Positions 27,581 to 36,843 of a stretch of 64,000 nucleotides of DNA are shown piece after piece; position 1 is the stretch's first letter, and every line of letters begins with the position of its first letter. A program made the translations under genes and the position numbers. Under the pieces are notes generated by a model that made no database searches, was not told the DNA's origin, and was given only the letters and a program-made list of their open reading frames with translations. Source of the DNA: an uncultured Pontibacter sp. (GTDB lineage Bacteria; Bacteroidota; Bacteroidia; Cytophagales; Hymenobacteraceae); the NCBI RefSeq assembly GCF_947492645.1, contig NZ_CANLMZ010000017.1, forward strand, positions 1 through 64,000. The letters run 5' to 3'.

Positions 27581-28762
27581 TTAGTCTTCGTGCAGGGCTA
27601 TGGCAGGATGTATGGCGGCTGCTTGTCTGCTTGGGTAAAATGCACAAACTATAGTAAGCAGGTAAATAACAACGACGGCACCAAGTATAGCAACCGTGTA
27701 CACAATTGATTCTACATCAAAGACCTGCAGCAAGGGAAGTTGTACTGCAAACATGACGCCGAGCAGCAGGCCAAAAGTTGCCAGCACCAGCACTTCGCCT
27801 ATAAATTGCCTGTAAATCTGACCCGAAGCTGCACCCAACGCCCTGCGCAGGCCTATCTCGCCATGGCGACTGTTAATATTGTACCACAGCACCCCAAACA
27901 AACCAAGCGCTACGTTTAAAATCAGGAAAGCACACACAAGCCCAAGGGCGATCATCGGGATCATGGTAAGTTTGGCTTTGTTCTGGCGCATTTTCTCCAG
28001 CGTTGTGACTTCTAAAGCCCAGCCTTTGCCGATCCCCGCCACCTGCTTCACCATTTTTTCTTCAAAGGCTATACCTGTGCCTGGTTTTACCCGGATCAGG
28101 ACTTCACTCCAGAACGAGTTGGGACTCCGCGGCAGGTTAAGACGGGTAAAGAAAGCAGGCTCATCTGCTGCAAACTCACTTCCTGCACGAAAGTGCTCTG
28201 TAATGCCCACTACCTGGTAATTTGTGGAGTCGTTTACCGGAATGAGTTTACCTAGTGCATCCTCCTCCCCAAACAGTTGCTGCTTGAGCGCCTTATTGAT
28301 TACAATGGGTGCATGGTGGCTGGCATTGTCCTGCATCCCAAACCACCGGCCTTCACGCACCTGTAGCTGCATTACTTCTTTAAAGTCATCCTCTACTTCA
28401 TAAAAATCGGCCATTACGTCTTTTACATTGCCATATGATAAATTATTGTTCATCTGGCTGAAGGCAAAAGGAGCATTGCTGCTGGTGAGGGAGGCTTGCT
28501 GAACTTCCGGGAAAGTGCGTACCAGCTGAAGTACCTGCTCCAGGTTCTGGTGGTTAAGGGCAGAAGAGTCTGTAGAGGGCCGCATGGTGAGAAGCCATAC
28601 ATTGTCATGTTCAAAACCAAGCGGTTTGGTGTAGTTGCGCACGTTATACACGATGAAGCTCAGCACGCCGAACAGCACCAGGAAGCAAAAGAAAATTTCG
28701 GTGATCAGCAGGAAGTTACTTTTCTTCCTGTTCCAGATCAGTTTAAACAAGTGACGTATCAT
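27581..28762 (-). CDS. MacB/FtsX-type ABC transporter permease
   Basis: A 393-residue inner-membrane protein with one N-terminal transmembrane segment (about 17-40), a periplasmic core domain (about 45-265) and three C-terminal FtsX segments. The first of these is followed by NSRHGEIGLRRALGAASG, the coupling motif typical of MacB permeases. It overlaps the second permease by 4 bp. Family knowledge: such permeases use ATP hydrolysis for mechanical transport of periplasmic substrates to TolC. Confidence 0.9.
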   Translation of the reverse strand: MIRHLFKLIWNRKKSNFLLITEIFFCFLVLFGVLSFIVYNVRNYTKPLGFEHDNVWLLTMRPSTDSSALNHQNLEQVLQLVRTFPEVQQASLTSSNAPFAFSQMNNNLSYGNVKDVMADFYEVEDDFKEVMQLQVREGRWFGMQDNASHHAPIVINKALKQQLFGEEDALGKLIPVNDSTNYQVVGITEHFRAGSEFAADEPAFFTRLNLPRSPNSFWSEVLIRVKPGTGIAFEEKMVKQVAGIGKGWALEVTTLEKMRQNKAKLTMIPMIALGLVCAFLILNVALGLFGVLWYNINSRHGEIGLRRALGAASGQIYRQFIGEVLVLATFGLLLGVMFAVQLPLLQVFDVESIVYTVAILGAVVVIYLLTIVCAFYPSRQAAAIHPAIALHED

Positions 28763-30000
28763 TTCGATCCTCCTTTCAGCGCCTCAACGGCATGTAAGCG
28801 TGACATTTTATAAGCAGGGTATACCCCGGAAAGCAAACCAAACACAAGGCACAGTAGCAGGCCAATAGCGAACACACGTAGGTTAAGGTCCAGGTCAGCG
28901 TATACTATAATACCGCTGTCGTTGATAAACCATAGTGCCCCCGCCGACAGCAGGAACCCCAGCAAACCACCCAGCAGCGTCAGGAAGATGTTTTCGACGA
29001 TAAACTGCCCGATGATGGTGGAGGAGGTGGCTCCGAAGGCCTTACGAACCCCAATCTCTGAGGAGCGCTCCATGATGCGGCTGATGTTGATGTTGACCAA
29101 GTTGATAGTAGGCAACAGCATGAACAGAAAAGTCAGGCCAGCCAGTATACCATACAACATGCCAAGGCCGGTTTCCTGATCGCGACCTAAAAAGGCGCGG
29201 GCAAAGCTCTCCAGAAAGGTGTCGGGGAAGGAGAAAAGCTTTGTGCCTTTCTGTGGCTGCTGGCGCTCTACTTCCTGCATCATAGCCGCATATTCAGCCT
29301 TTATTTTCGGAATGTCGTTGGGGGTTTTGGCTTTGATGGTGGCAAAATAAGTGCCCCGCAACCCAGGTTTGTTAAATTCCTGGCTTTTGAGCGTAACAGG
29401 TACCCACACATCGGCATAAGATTGAACACGCAGTACCGGCACGTTTTCGACTACGCCCACAACTTTATACTTTACCTGGTCTACCACAATATATTGCCCA
29501 ACGGCCGGTGCTTTTCCGAAGTATTGCTCGCGGGTGTTCTCGTTGATAACCGCCACGCGGTTGGCACCCTTCACGTCCTGCTGCGTGAAAGCATTGCCCT
29601 CCAAAAAGTTAAAGTCAAGTATGTCCCAAAATTCGCGGTCTGTATACTTGATGTCGAGGGCCAGTTTGCGGTTATTGATGTAGCTGTTCACCTGAAAAAA
29701 CATAGAGTTTACCGATACCGTTTCAGGTGTATTCAGGGGGCGTATATTGCGGTCGAAGAAGTGGTAGCTGATCGGCCCGCTACTGTTATAGCCATCCTGA
29801 ATCTGCTCCCGCACCATGTTTACAAAAAGCAACTTGTCTGTTTCCCGCTCCGGCATCTGCGGCCCGAAGGTGTGGTCAAAAAGGGAGGTAGCCACCATGA
29901 GCACCATTAAAGTGAAGCTGATGCCGAAGAGGCTGATGAAGGTAAAGAACTTGCGGCGCAAAAGTACTTTCCAGGCTATTTTAAGATAATTCTTCAGCAT
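28759..30000 (-). CDS. MacB/FtsX-type ABC transporter permease
   Basis: A 413-residue paralogue of the next gene, with the same four-segment layout. The coupling motif is IMERSSEIGVRKAFGATSSTI (about 305-325), and the C-terminus is VYPAYKMSRLHAVEALKGG, a common ending of this family. Two different half-permeases suggest a heterodimer. It starts 2 bp after the ATPase gene. Confidence 0.9.
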   Translation of the reverse strand: MLKNYLKIAWKVLLRRKFFTFISLFGISFTLMVLMVATSLFDHTFGPQMPERETDKLLFVNMVREQIQDGYNSSGPISYHFFDRNIRPLNTPETVSVNSMFFQVNSYINNRKLALDIKYTDREFWDILDFNFLEGNAFTQQDVKGANRVAVINENTREQYFGKAPAVGQYIVVDQVKYKVVGVVENVPVLRVQSYADVWVPVTLKSQEFNKPGLRGTYFATIKAKTPNDIPKIKAEYAAMMQEVERQQPQKGTKLFSFPDTFLESFARAFLGRDQETGLGMLYGILAGLTFLFMLLPTINLVNINISRIMERSSEIGVRKAFGATSSTIIGQFIVENIFLTLLGGLLGFLLSAGALWFINDSGIIVYADLDLNLRVFAIGLLLCLVFGLLSGVYPAYKMSRLHAVEALKGGSK

Positions 30001-30002
30001 GG

Positions 30003-30707
30003 CTATACTTGTTGGAAATTAAAAGCCGCTGTTCTGGCATCTGATACCTGCTGGCCGTCAAAAAAGCGAATCAGCCGCTCTGTTTTATGGGCCATGTTCT
30101 CGTCGTGAGTCACCATCACAATGGTGGTGCCGTCCTGCTGGTTCAGGTGGAGCAGGATGTTCATGATTTCTTCTCCCATCACAGAGTCAAGGTTACCGGT
30201 GGGTTCGTCGGCAAGTATAACTTCAGGCTGGCCTATCAGGGCGCGGGCAATGGCTACCCGCTGCCGCTGACCACCGGAAAGCTGGGCAGGGAAGTGTTTG
30301 GTACGGGCGCTAAGGCCAACTTTCTCTAATGCTGTCATTGCCAACTTCCTGGTTTCTGCAGCCGATGCGCCCCTGCGGTAGAGTAGGGGCAACTCTACAT
30401 TGTCGAGCACGCTCAGGTCGTTGATGAGGTGATAGCTCTGGAAAACAAACCCCAGTTTCTGATTGCGGATATGCGCCAGCTCTTTGTCTTTATACTTGCT
30501 GATGGGCGTACCGTCAATTTCTACCAGTCCGCTGGTTGGCTCGTCCAGCAGGCCCATGATGTTGAGCAGCGTGCTTTTACCGCAACCGGATGGCCCCATA
30601 ACAGACACAAATTCACCTTTGGGTATGTGCAGGTTTACGTTCTGCAAGGCTACCGTCTCAATGGTTTTGGTTTGGTAAACCTTCTCGATGTTTGATAGTG
30701 TGATCAT
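30003..30707 (-). CDS. LolD/MacB-type ABC transporter ATPase
   Basis: A 234-residue nucleotide-binding subunit: Walker [12 protein letters not shown] at about 38, Q-loop FVFQSYHL, signature [15 protein letters not shown], Walker [13 protein letters not shown], and the switch histidine in MVTHDE. It powers the two FtsX-type permeases downstream. Its stop TAG lies in an AAGTATAG word, and another AAGTATA sits 5 bases before its ATG. Confidence 0.95.
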   Translation of the reverse strand: MITLSNIEKVYQTKTIETVALQNVNLHIPKGEFVSVMGPSGCGKSTLLNIMGLLDEPTSGLVEIDGTPISKYKDKELAHIRNQKLGFVFQSYHLINDLSVLDNVELPLLYRRGASAAETRKLAMTALEKVGLSARTKHFPAQLSGGQRQRVAIARALIGQPEVILADEPTGNLDSVMGEEIMNILLHLNQQDGTTIVMVTHDENMAHKTERLIRFFDGQQVSDARTAAFNFQQV

Positions 30708-30761
30708 AGTTTTATACTTGGTTCTAATATCGTGATTTTGTGGATTGATATAAAAGCTTGC

Positions 30762-32231
30762 TTACTCTTTGAAACTGATTGCCTGCTGATGCTCAAAATC
30801 GTAGAGCGTTAGCTGTCTTAAATTATAATAAGCTGCCCAGAAATCGCTTAGCGAGGAAATATAAGCACGCCTTGCCTGGTCTTTTTCTGCAAGGGCAATA
30901 TTTAAATCTGTAATGCTAATGCGACCAATCAGGAAAGTGTTTCGGGCAATATCGTAGCGTTCGGCAGCAATAGCATCGGCTTCGGCGGTGGTGGCAATTC
31001 GGTTTTTAAGCGTATTATATTGGTTTACCTGCGTAATTACAGCCTGCTCAAAGTTTGTTTCTTCCTGGCTGATGGTGTAGGCAACCAGTTGCTGGTTAAG
31101 CTGCGCCGCTTTTATAGCAGAGCGCTGGCGGCCCCAATCCAACAGCGGCATACTAAAACCAATGCGCGCGCGCTGCTGGTTGTCGGGTTGGTGGTAAATG
31201 TCAGTAAAGCTTTCGCCACGGTCGGTAAGGCCAAAGGTGGCAAATAAGCTGGCATTGAAACCATTGTCGCCTCGGGCTTTGGCCGCGTTGCTTTCGGCTT
31301 CTAAAAGCCTGCGCTCAAAATTTATACTTTCTTTTCGGTTTTTCCTGGCTTCTGAAATGGCAATCTCTGCTACTACGGGTGCCTCTGGTATACTTTCCGG
31401 CATGATCAGGTTAAAATGGACAGCCTCTTTTATACTTAAAAAATTCTTCAGCGCCAGCAAAGCAGTCTGTTCATCCAGGTGGGCTTGTGCAAGTGCCAGG
31501 TCAGCGTTCAAAACGGCCAGGCGCAGCTGCAGCAGATCATTTTTAGACAGGCGGCCCAGTTTATACTTTTCCCCTGCTACCTGGAAAAGGGTATCGTTGT
31601 TAGCCAGGTTTTTGGCAGCTATACTTTTGTTAACCTGTGCCAGCAAAAGGTCGAAGTATAAATTGGTAGCTTTAACCGCCAATTGCTCTTTATCCTCTAC
31701 AAACCTTTTTTTAGATTCCTCATACTTTAGAGGCTCTATGCGTTTTGCCCAGGCCAGGGAGTTGTATGCAAAAAGCGGCTGCTCTATTCCGATAATTGCC
31801 GGATTGCCGTTGTAGCGTGTCTGATCGCGGTCAAAGTCATCAAAGCGCTGCATAAGCGAAGTAACAAAAACACGGCCACCTGTAGGGGCAATTACCTGGC
31901 TCAGCGTAACGCCAATGTCGGAGCTGTTTATAGAAACTGGCTGAAAAGCGGTGGTGCCATCTGGTTGTGTTACTGGGGTAATGGTGCGGCTAAAGTCTGG
32001 CAAGGTGCCTTCCAGGCTTAGCTGGGGCAGGTAACCGGATTTAGCGCTGCGCCATTGCCAGTAGCTGTTTTCACGGCTTGTTTCTACCTGTCGCGCCTCC
32101 ACCGATTGCTCCTGTGCCATAGTGATAACTTCCTGCAGGCTTAGCTGCCTTTGCGTAGGTTGAGCTATACTTTGGCCACAGCAAAGCTGGAAGCACACAA
32201 ACAGGAAAAAGGTTAAGTATCGGTAGCTCAT
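30762..32231 (-). CDS. TolC-family outer-membrane efflux protein
   Basis: A 489-residue protein: signal peptide of about 23 residues (QSIAQP), then two TolC repeats of long alpha-helices with typical blocks such as LSLQEVITMAQEQSVEARQVE and a second-half helix RIATTAEADAIAAERYDIARNTFLIGRISITDLNIAL. It forms the outer-membrane channel of the MacAB-like exporter. Spacing is 46 bp after the adaptor gene and 54 bp before the ATPase gene. Confidence 0.9.
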   Translation of the reverse strand: MSYRYLTFFLFVCFQLCCGQSIAQPTQRQLSLQEVITMAQEQSVEARQVETSRENSYWQWRSAKSGYLPQLSLEGTLPDFSRTITPVTQPDGTTAFQPVSINSSDIGVTLSQVIAPTGGRVFVTSLMQRFDDFDRDQTRYNGNPAIIGIEQPLFAYNSLAWAKRIEPLKYEESKKRFVEDKEQLAVKATNLYFDLLLAQVNKSIAAKNLANNDTLFQVAGEKYKLGRLSKNDLLQLRLAVLNADLALAQAHLDEQTALLALKNFLSIKEAVHFNLIMPESIPEAPVVAEIAISEARKNRKESINFERRLLEAESNAAKARGDNGFNASLFATFGLTDRGESFTDIYHQPDNQQRARIGFSMPLLDWGRQRSAIKAAQLNQQLVAYTISQEETNFEQAVITQVNQYNTLKNRIATTAEADAIAAERYDIARNTFLIGRISITDLNIALAEKDQARRAYISSLSDFWAAYYNLRQLTLYDFEHQQAISFKE

Positions 32232-32277
32232 AGTTTATGTATAGTATCATGTAACCCGATCAGGACCTGAGATTCCA

Positions 32278-33522
32278 TTACTTCAAGCGTATCTTTTTCA
32301 GGTGCTCGTATCCCTGCATGGACGAAATAATTACCTCGTCGCCGGCTTGTACGCCACTTTCCAGTTCTACAAAGTCTTTGTTGCTTACGCCGATAGTGGC
32401 TGGCACCCGCACCGCTTCATTTTCTCTAAGTATAAAAACCTGGTTGCCGGAGGCGCTGGTGAAGTAGGGCCCGTTTTTAACCCGTAGCGTATTTGGTTTG
32501 GTAGCCGTATTTACCTGCACATCCACACGCAGATTAGGGCGAAGCAGCTTATGTGCCTCCTTTGTAAGTGATATAAAAAAGGTGATGGTACCATTTGTTA
32601 CTGTTGGTTCTATGGCCGCAATAGTGCCTTGTAAGTCGGTGTCGTTTATGCGTATGCTTGCCTGGCCGCCTGTTTGCAGTTGTTCGGCAAAAGTATCAGA
32701 AATAGAGGCTTTTATTTTGAAGCTGCTCAGGTCGGCAAGGCGGGCAATGACATCACCTGCATTTACGCTGCTGCCTATTTCATTCTTTACCCAGGTTACT
32801 ACCCCCAGACTAGTGGCTCGAATCTCGGCCTGCTGCATCTTGCGGTTTAGTTCTTCTATAGATCGGCCTTGCATGGCTAAAGTATAACCTAGTTCCTGTT
32901 CATCGGCTTTAAGCAGGGCGCGTTCGCTGGCGATGTCGCGTTCGAGCTGGGCAAGTTCCTGTTGCGCTATTTTAAGGTTTAGTTCTGCCTGTTTTACCTG
33001 CTCCTGGGTGCCGCCGCCAATTTTTAGAAGATACTGCTCATCCTCGAGTCGCGCCTGCAGGCTTTTCACGCTCATGCTCTTTATTTGAAGCTGCGACCCT
33101 AGGCTGTTCAGTTTTTTCTGCAGTTGCAGTTGTAGCTGCACGCTTTTATGCTGGTTCAGTTGCTGTTCGTCCTTTAATTTGTCGTAGGCAAGCTGTGTAA
33201 AAGAACGATCCAGCAGCAGCACCTGGTCGCCGGGTTTCACCTGCTCGCCGCTGGTGCGTACCACCTGCTCAATGCGAGCCTGTATAGGACTGGTTATAAC
33301 ATGTTCGTTTTCAGGAACTACGACCCCCGTTGCGGTTAAAGTGGCTACTACCGGGCCACGTTCCACTACAGCTGTGCGAATTTCGGATCGGTTTATACCA
33401 GGCGTTATAAGAAACCTAAACCCTAATATGGTAAATACTACCAAGGCAACTGCGACTGTTAGTTGCCAAAAGCGCTTCCGTTTATTTGCTTTGATGGTTG
33501 TAGATGATAGCTCCCGATCCAT
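32278..33522 (-). CDS. HlyD/MacA-type periplasmic adaptor
   Basis: A 414-residue membrane-fusion protein. One N-terminal transmembrane segment (about 21-40), a biotinyl-lipoyl half (VITSPIQARIEQVVRTSGEQVKPGDQVLLLD), a long coiled coil (about 115-230), the second lipoyl half (GVVTWVKNEIGSSVNAGDVI), then beta-barrel and membrane-proximal domains. First gene of the export operon; the region upstream holds the candidate sigma-54 promoter. AAGTATA lies just before the ATG. Confidence 0.9.
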   Translation of the reverse strand: MDRELSSTTIKANKRKRFWQLTVAVALVVFTILGFRFLITPGINRSEIRTAVVERGPVVATLTATGVVVPENEHVITSPIQARIEQVVRTSGEQVKPGDQVLLLDRSFTQLAYDKLKDEQQLNQHKSVQLQLQLQKKLNSLGSQLQIKSMSVKSLQARLEDEQYLLKIGGGTQEQVKQAELNLKIAQQELAQLERDIASERALLKADEQELGYTLAMQGRSIEELNRKMQQAEIRATSLGVVTWVKNEIGSSVNAGDVIARLADLSSFKIKASISDTFAEQLQTGGQASIRINDTDLQGTIAAIEPTVTNGTITFFISLTKEAHKLLRPNLRVDVQVNTATKPNTLRVKNGPYFTSASGNQVFILRENEAVRVPATIGVSNKDFVELESGVQAGDEVIISSMQGYEHLKKIRLK

Positions 33523-33550
33523 AGTTTTTATACTTGCTATGGTCTATATA

Positions 33551-33567
33551 GCCAATTTAAATGCCAA
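33551..33567 (-). promoter_or_regulatory. Candidate sigma-54 promoter of the export operon
   Basis: The minus strand reads TTGGCATTTAAATTGGC, close to the sigma-54 consensus TGGCAC-N5-TTGC. The GG-to-GC spacing is 11 rather than 10; with the ideal spacing the -12 C is a G. It lies about 30 bp before the adaptor ATG, and a sigma-54 activator is encoded in the same operon. Confidence 0.35.
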
Positions 33568-33631
33568 TAATGTAAGGTGTTGATATGTAGTGTTTTGTGA
33601 TATTTAATAATGCCTTTTGGAGCTTGGCAGG

Positions 33632-33655
33632 TGTTCAGTATTGAACAGGCTGTTC
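33632..33655. promoter_or_regulatory. Candidate enhancer: three alternating TGTTC half-sites
   Basis: TGTTCAGTATTGAACA (33632-33647) is a perfect 6-bp inverted repeat with 4-bp spacer. The second arm pairs again with TGTTC (33651-33655), forming a second palindrome. It lies 65-100 bp upstream of the sigma-54-like element, the usual distance for binding of an NtrC-type activator. Confidence 0.4.
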
Positions 33656-33900
33656 GGTTTTAGAAGGGAAACTTTTGATGCTGATAGTCATCTGCATCAA
33701 ATTATAAAGGCGCTGACTAGATGGTAAAGGCCACAGATGTATTATTCTGGATTAACCTTATTCAGGCAGCTTTCGATCAAATGAATAGCGTACGCTGAAG
33801 CAAATCTGAAATAAGCCCCTATACATATGCAGAACAGCGAAGCGGCCCCGGCATTAGCAGCAGTTAGGCGTGCCTCTTGCTTGCTACCAAAGTATAAATG

Positions 33901-36507
33901 CTATACTTGCTCTAATGCCGCCAATTCCTTTGTGGCGGTAGCGTTAATTTCTATAATTTCGTGGTAAAGCGATGTAATGGCACCCATGTCACCTGTGCTC
34001 TTAGAGATTTTCTCGATTTCTTTCAGTCCCTTCGCCATGTTCTCAATACCCATCATCGCAACAGACGATTTTAGTTTATGGGCAATCTCTGACACATCTT
34101 TAAGCTGTGCCTGCGTAACTGCCGTTTCCAGCTTAACAAGCTCTACGGGAGTGTGTACAAGGAACAGGTTGATCATCTCTTTGATGAACTTACTATTGCC
34201 CCTGGACATGCTCTGGAGATAGGTAAGGTCAACTTCTGATTTGATAGCTGCTATAGTTTTGCTTTGCGTTTCCGGTTCGGCAGAGTTGGCTCCGAGCAGC
34301 AAGTATATTTTACTTTGTAAATCCTTTGCTTTAAATGGTTTGGATAGATAGTCGTTCATGCCAAATGCCAGGCATTTTTCTTTTTCTCCGCTCATGGCAT
34401 GTGCTGTCATGGCCATAATAGGAATGTTACTTTTGAGCTCCTGCCTTATAATGCGGGTAGCTTCATAGCCATCCATAATAGGCATCTGAATATCCATTAA
34501 AAGTACATCAAAATGCCGCCCTGCCTTTATAAGATTAACAGCCTCATTACCATTGGCTGCTAACTCAACAGTAAAGCCCATGTCGCTCAGAACCCGAAAG
34601 GCAAGCTTTTGGTTAAGTATGTTATCTTCGGCCAGCAATACATGAAGATCCTGCAGAAGTATGTTTTCTTCCAGTTGCGCCTGCTCGCTGTACAAGGCCA
34701 TATCTTCTTCTGTTGCAATTTTGTAAGGGATGGAAATCGTAAACACAGAACCCTTTCCTAAAGTAGAATCGATGCTGATGCTGCCACCTTGCAGCTCCAC
34801 AAGATTTTTTACAATAGTTAAGCCTAAACCTGTTCCGCCAAATTCGCGGGTGGTTGCCGTGGTTGCCTGGCTGAAGCGCTCAAAAATACTTTCCAGCTTA
34901 TCCTGAGAAATGCCTATACCGGTATCCGATACAGAAATCTCAATCCAAACTTGTTCTCCCTCGTTATATTTTACTCCTGCACTTACAATAACCTCGCCTT
35001 TAGAGGTGAATTTTATGGCATTTTGCACCAGGTTGTACATCACCTGCGTCAGCCTTACCGGGTCGCCCAACAATAGCACAGGCATTTGGTCCTGGCAATC
35101 AACAGAAAGCTTCAGGCCTTTGTCGGCGGCATTGTTCTGAAGCAACACCTTTAACGACTCAAACAGAGACTTTAAACCAAAAGGAATTTCCTCCAGCTGC
35201 ATCATACCCGCCTGTATTTTAGATACATCCAGGATGTCGTTGATGATCGTAAGCAGATTTTCGCCGGAAGAACGAATGGCCTCAACAAACTGCTGCTGCT
35301 CTGTACTTAGCGGCGACCGATGCAACAGGTTCGTGAAGCCCAGTATCGCATTCATCGGTGTCCGGATTTCGTGGCTCATGTTTGCCAGAAAGCGCTCTTT
35401 AGCCAAAGATGAGTCTTCTGCAGCCTTTTTGGCTAATTTTAACTCAGCTTCTTCTTTTTTGCGGTTAGTGATGTCTTCAAAAGCCGAAATTGCGAAAACT
35501 ACTTCCTGCTTGCTGTTGTAGACAGGGCTTGCTGTTTCAGAGAGAAGTATAGCGGTGCCGTGGTTGCGTATTTCAAGGTTGTCTACACTACTGCTAGCTC
35601 CTGCAAGCGCCTTAATAACCGGAATTTCCTCCAGCGGGTATTCTTCCGCTGTGCCAGCTTTAAATACTTTTTGCTCCTTAACCAGTTGCTGCAGGTTCTG
35701 GAAAGGCCCCTCTGCTAATTGTTGGTGCAGTATTTCCCTGCCTTTCCTGTTTGTGAAAAACAAATCCCCGTTTGCATCCCGTACGGTCAGGCCAATAGGT
35801 AGTGCTTCAAGAAATTGCTTTAACCTGGATTCGTTCTCGCGTAGCTCCAGTTCCAGTTTTTCGCGCTTGTTGATGTCTATAAATATAAAAAGCACAGCCC
35901 CCAGCACAACAAGTATGATTAAAAGCGTACTGGCAATGTTTATGATGTATACATAATCAGAGAGGGCATTGCTTTCTTCTATCCGATGTTGCAGCAACTG
36001 TTTTTCTGTACTTTCTATACTATTTAAATGGGCGCGGATGGCATCCATTAATTGTTTACCGTCTCCCGATTTAATCATGGCAGATGCTGTGGCATCGTCC
36101 TTTTGAATGACCAAATCGTTGAATTCTATTTTTGCTTTTATTAAGGGCTTAAGCTGATATAGATGTTGCTGCTGAACGGTGTTGCCCGAAGTAAGGGTCT
36201 GGATGTTAGTTAGAGAGCCAACAGTTTTTTGCTTCAGTTGATCTAAACCCGCCAGAAAGGAGGTGTTTTTGCTGATGACATAACCCCTGGCATTACTCTC
36301 TAAAATGGTAAGTGCGGTGTTGATGTACTCCAGCTCCAGAATTACCTCTTGTGTGCGCGAAACCAACTGCTGCGTCTCTTCCAGGTCATCATTCAACTCT
36401 AGTGAGAAAAGCTGTATCGGGAGAGCGAGCAGAAGTGTGAGGCCTAGGCTTACTAAAATCTTGATTTTGAGATTACGGGAACCTGAGGATAAAAATTTAT
36501 CGATCAC
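33901..36507 (-). CDS. CHASE3 hybrid sensor histidine kinase with receiver and HPt domains
   Basis: An 868-residue membrane kinase. Transmembrane segments at about 14-34 and 190-212 flank a CHASE3-like extracytoplasmic helical domain. Then come a PAS domain (about 228-345), HisKA with FLANMSHEIRTPMNAILG, HATPase (GTGLGLTIVKNLVE), a receiver domain (LLAEDNILNQKL ... LLMDIQMPIMDGY ... LSKPFK) and a C-terminal HPt domain with AHKLKSSVAMMG. It is a complete phosphorelay in one chain, so the HPt should pass phosphate to an unlinked regulator. The start is GTG at 36507; no ATG lies nearby. The stop TAG is inside AAGTATAG. It is monocistronic; the signal is unknown. Confidence 0.9.
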   Translation of the reverse strand: MIDKFLSSGSRNLKIKILVSLGLTLLLALPIQLFSLELNDDLEETQQLVSRTQEVILELEYINTALTILESNARGYVISKNTSFLAGLDQLKQKTVGSLTNIQTLTSGNTVQQQHLYQLKPLIKAKIEFNDLVIQKDDATASAMIKSGDGKQLMDAIRAHLNSIESTEKQLLQHRIEESNALSDYVYIINIASTLLIILVVLGAVLFIFIDINKREKLELELRENESRLKQFLEALPIGLTVRDANGDLFFTNRKGREILHQQLAEGPFQNLQQLVKEQKVFKAGTAEEYPLEEIPVIKALAGASSSVDNLEIRNHGTAILLSETASPVYNSKQEVVFAISAFEDITNRKKEEAELKLAKKAAEDSSLAKERFLANMSHEIRTPMNAILGFTNLLHRSPLSTEQQQFVEAIRSSGENLLTIINDILDVSKIQAGMMQLEEIPFGLKSLFESLKVLLQNNAADKGLKLSVDCQDQMPVLLLGDPVRLTQVMYNLVQNAIKFTSKGEVIVSAGVKYNEGEQVWIEISVSDTGIGISQDKLESIFERFSQATTATTREFGGTGLGLTIVKNLVELQGGSISIDSTLGKGSVFTISIPYKIATEEDMALYSEQAQLEENILLQDLHVLLAEDNILNQKLAFRVLSDMGFTVELAANGNEAVNLIKAGRHFDVLLMDIQMPIMDGYEATRIIRQELKSNIPIMAMTAHAMSGEKEKCLAFGMNDYLSKPFKAKDLQSKIYLLLGANSAEPETQSKTIAAIKSEVDLTYLQSMSRGNSKFIKEMINLFLVHTPVELVKLETAVTQAQLKDVSEIAHKLKSSVAMMGIENMAKGLKEIEKISKSTGDMGAITSLYHEIIEINATATKELAALEQV

Positions 36508-36843
36508 AAAGAAGAATTAAAAACGCCAGTACAAATTTGATCATTTTTTTGATTTGCTGAGATGCACCTGGGATAATTTATGTAAAATTTTGCCGCGTTT
36601 TTGATCTACGTTTATCTATTGTTGAAACTTTGATAGCTTTTAATCCAAAAGCAAAAGGCCTTAGCTTCGGTTTTATACTTTGGTTTATACTTATGCGCTT
36701 ACAATTAAACACCACAAAGGCAGTAGCGGGCTTTACCTAAGTATACAAACCAGATTTAGAGAATAAAAAAGGAAATAGGCCATAATTTAAGCATCTTTCA
36801 TCTTCTTTCTTTAATTTGCCTCAAACCGAAAAATGAATTATAC
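36508..36843. other. Divergent intergenic region
   Basis: A 336-bp stretch between the hybrid kinase and the aminopeptidase. It holds two closely spaced TATACTT words at about 36674-36693. No clear promoter element on either strand was recognised. Confidence 0.45.

Larger units (their letters stand above)
33523..33900. other. Control region upstream of the MacAB-like operon
   Basis: A 378-bp stretch between two minus-strand genes, with the sigma-54-like element and half-site array listed separately. No TAnnTTTG element is visible on the minus strand. From about 33660 to 33900 nothing further is recognised. Confidence 0.5.
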
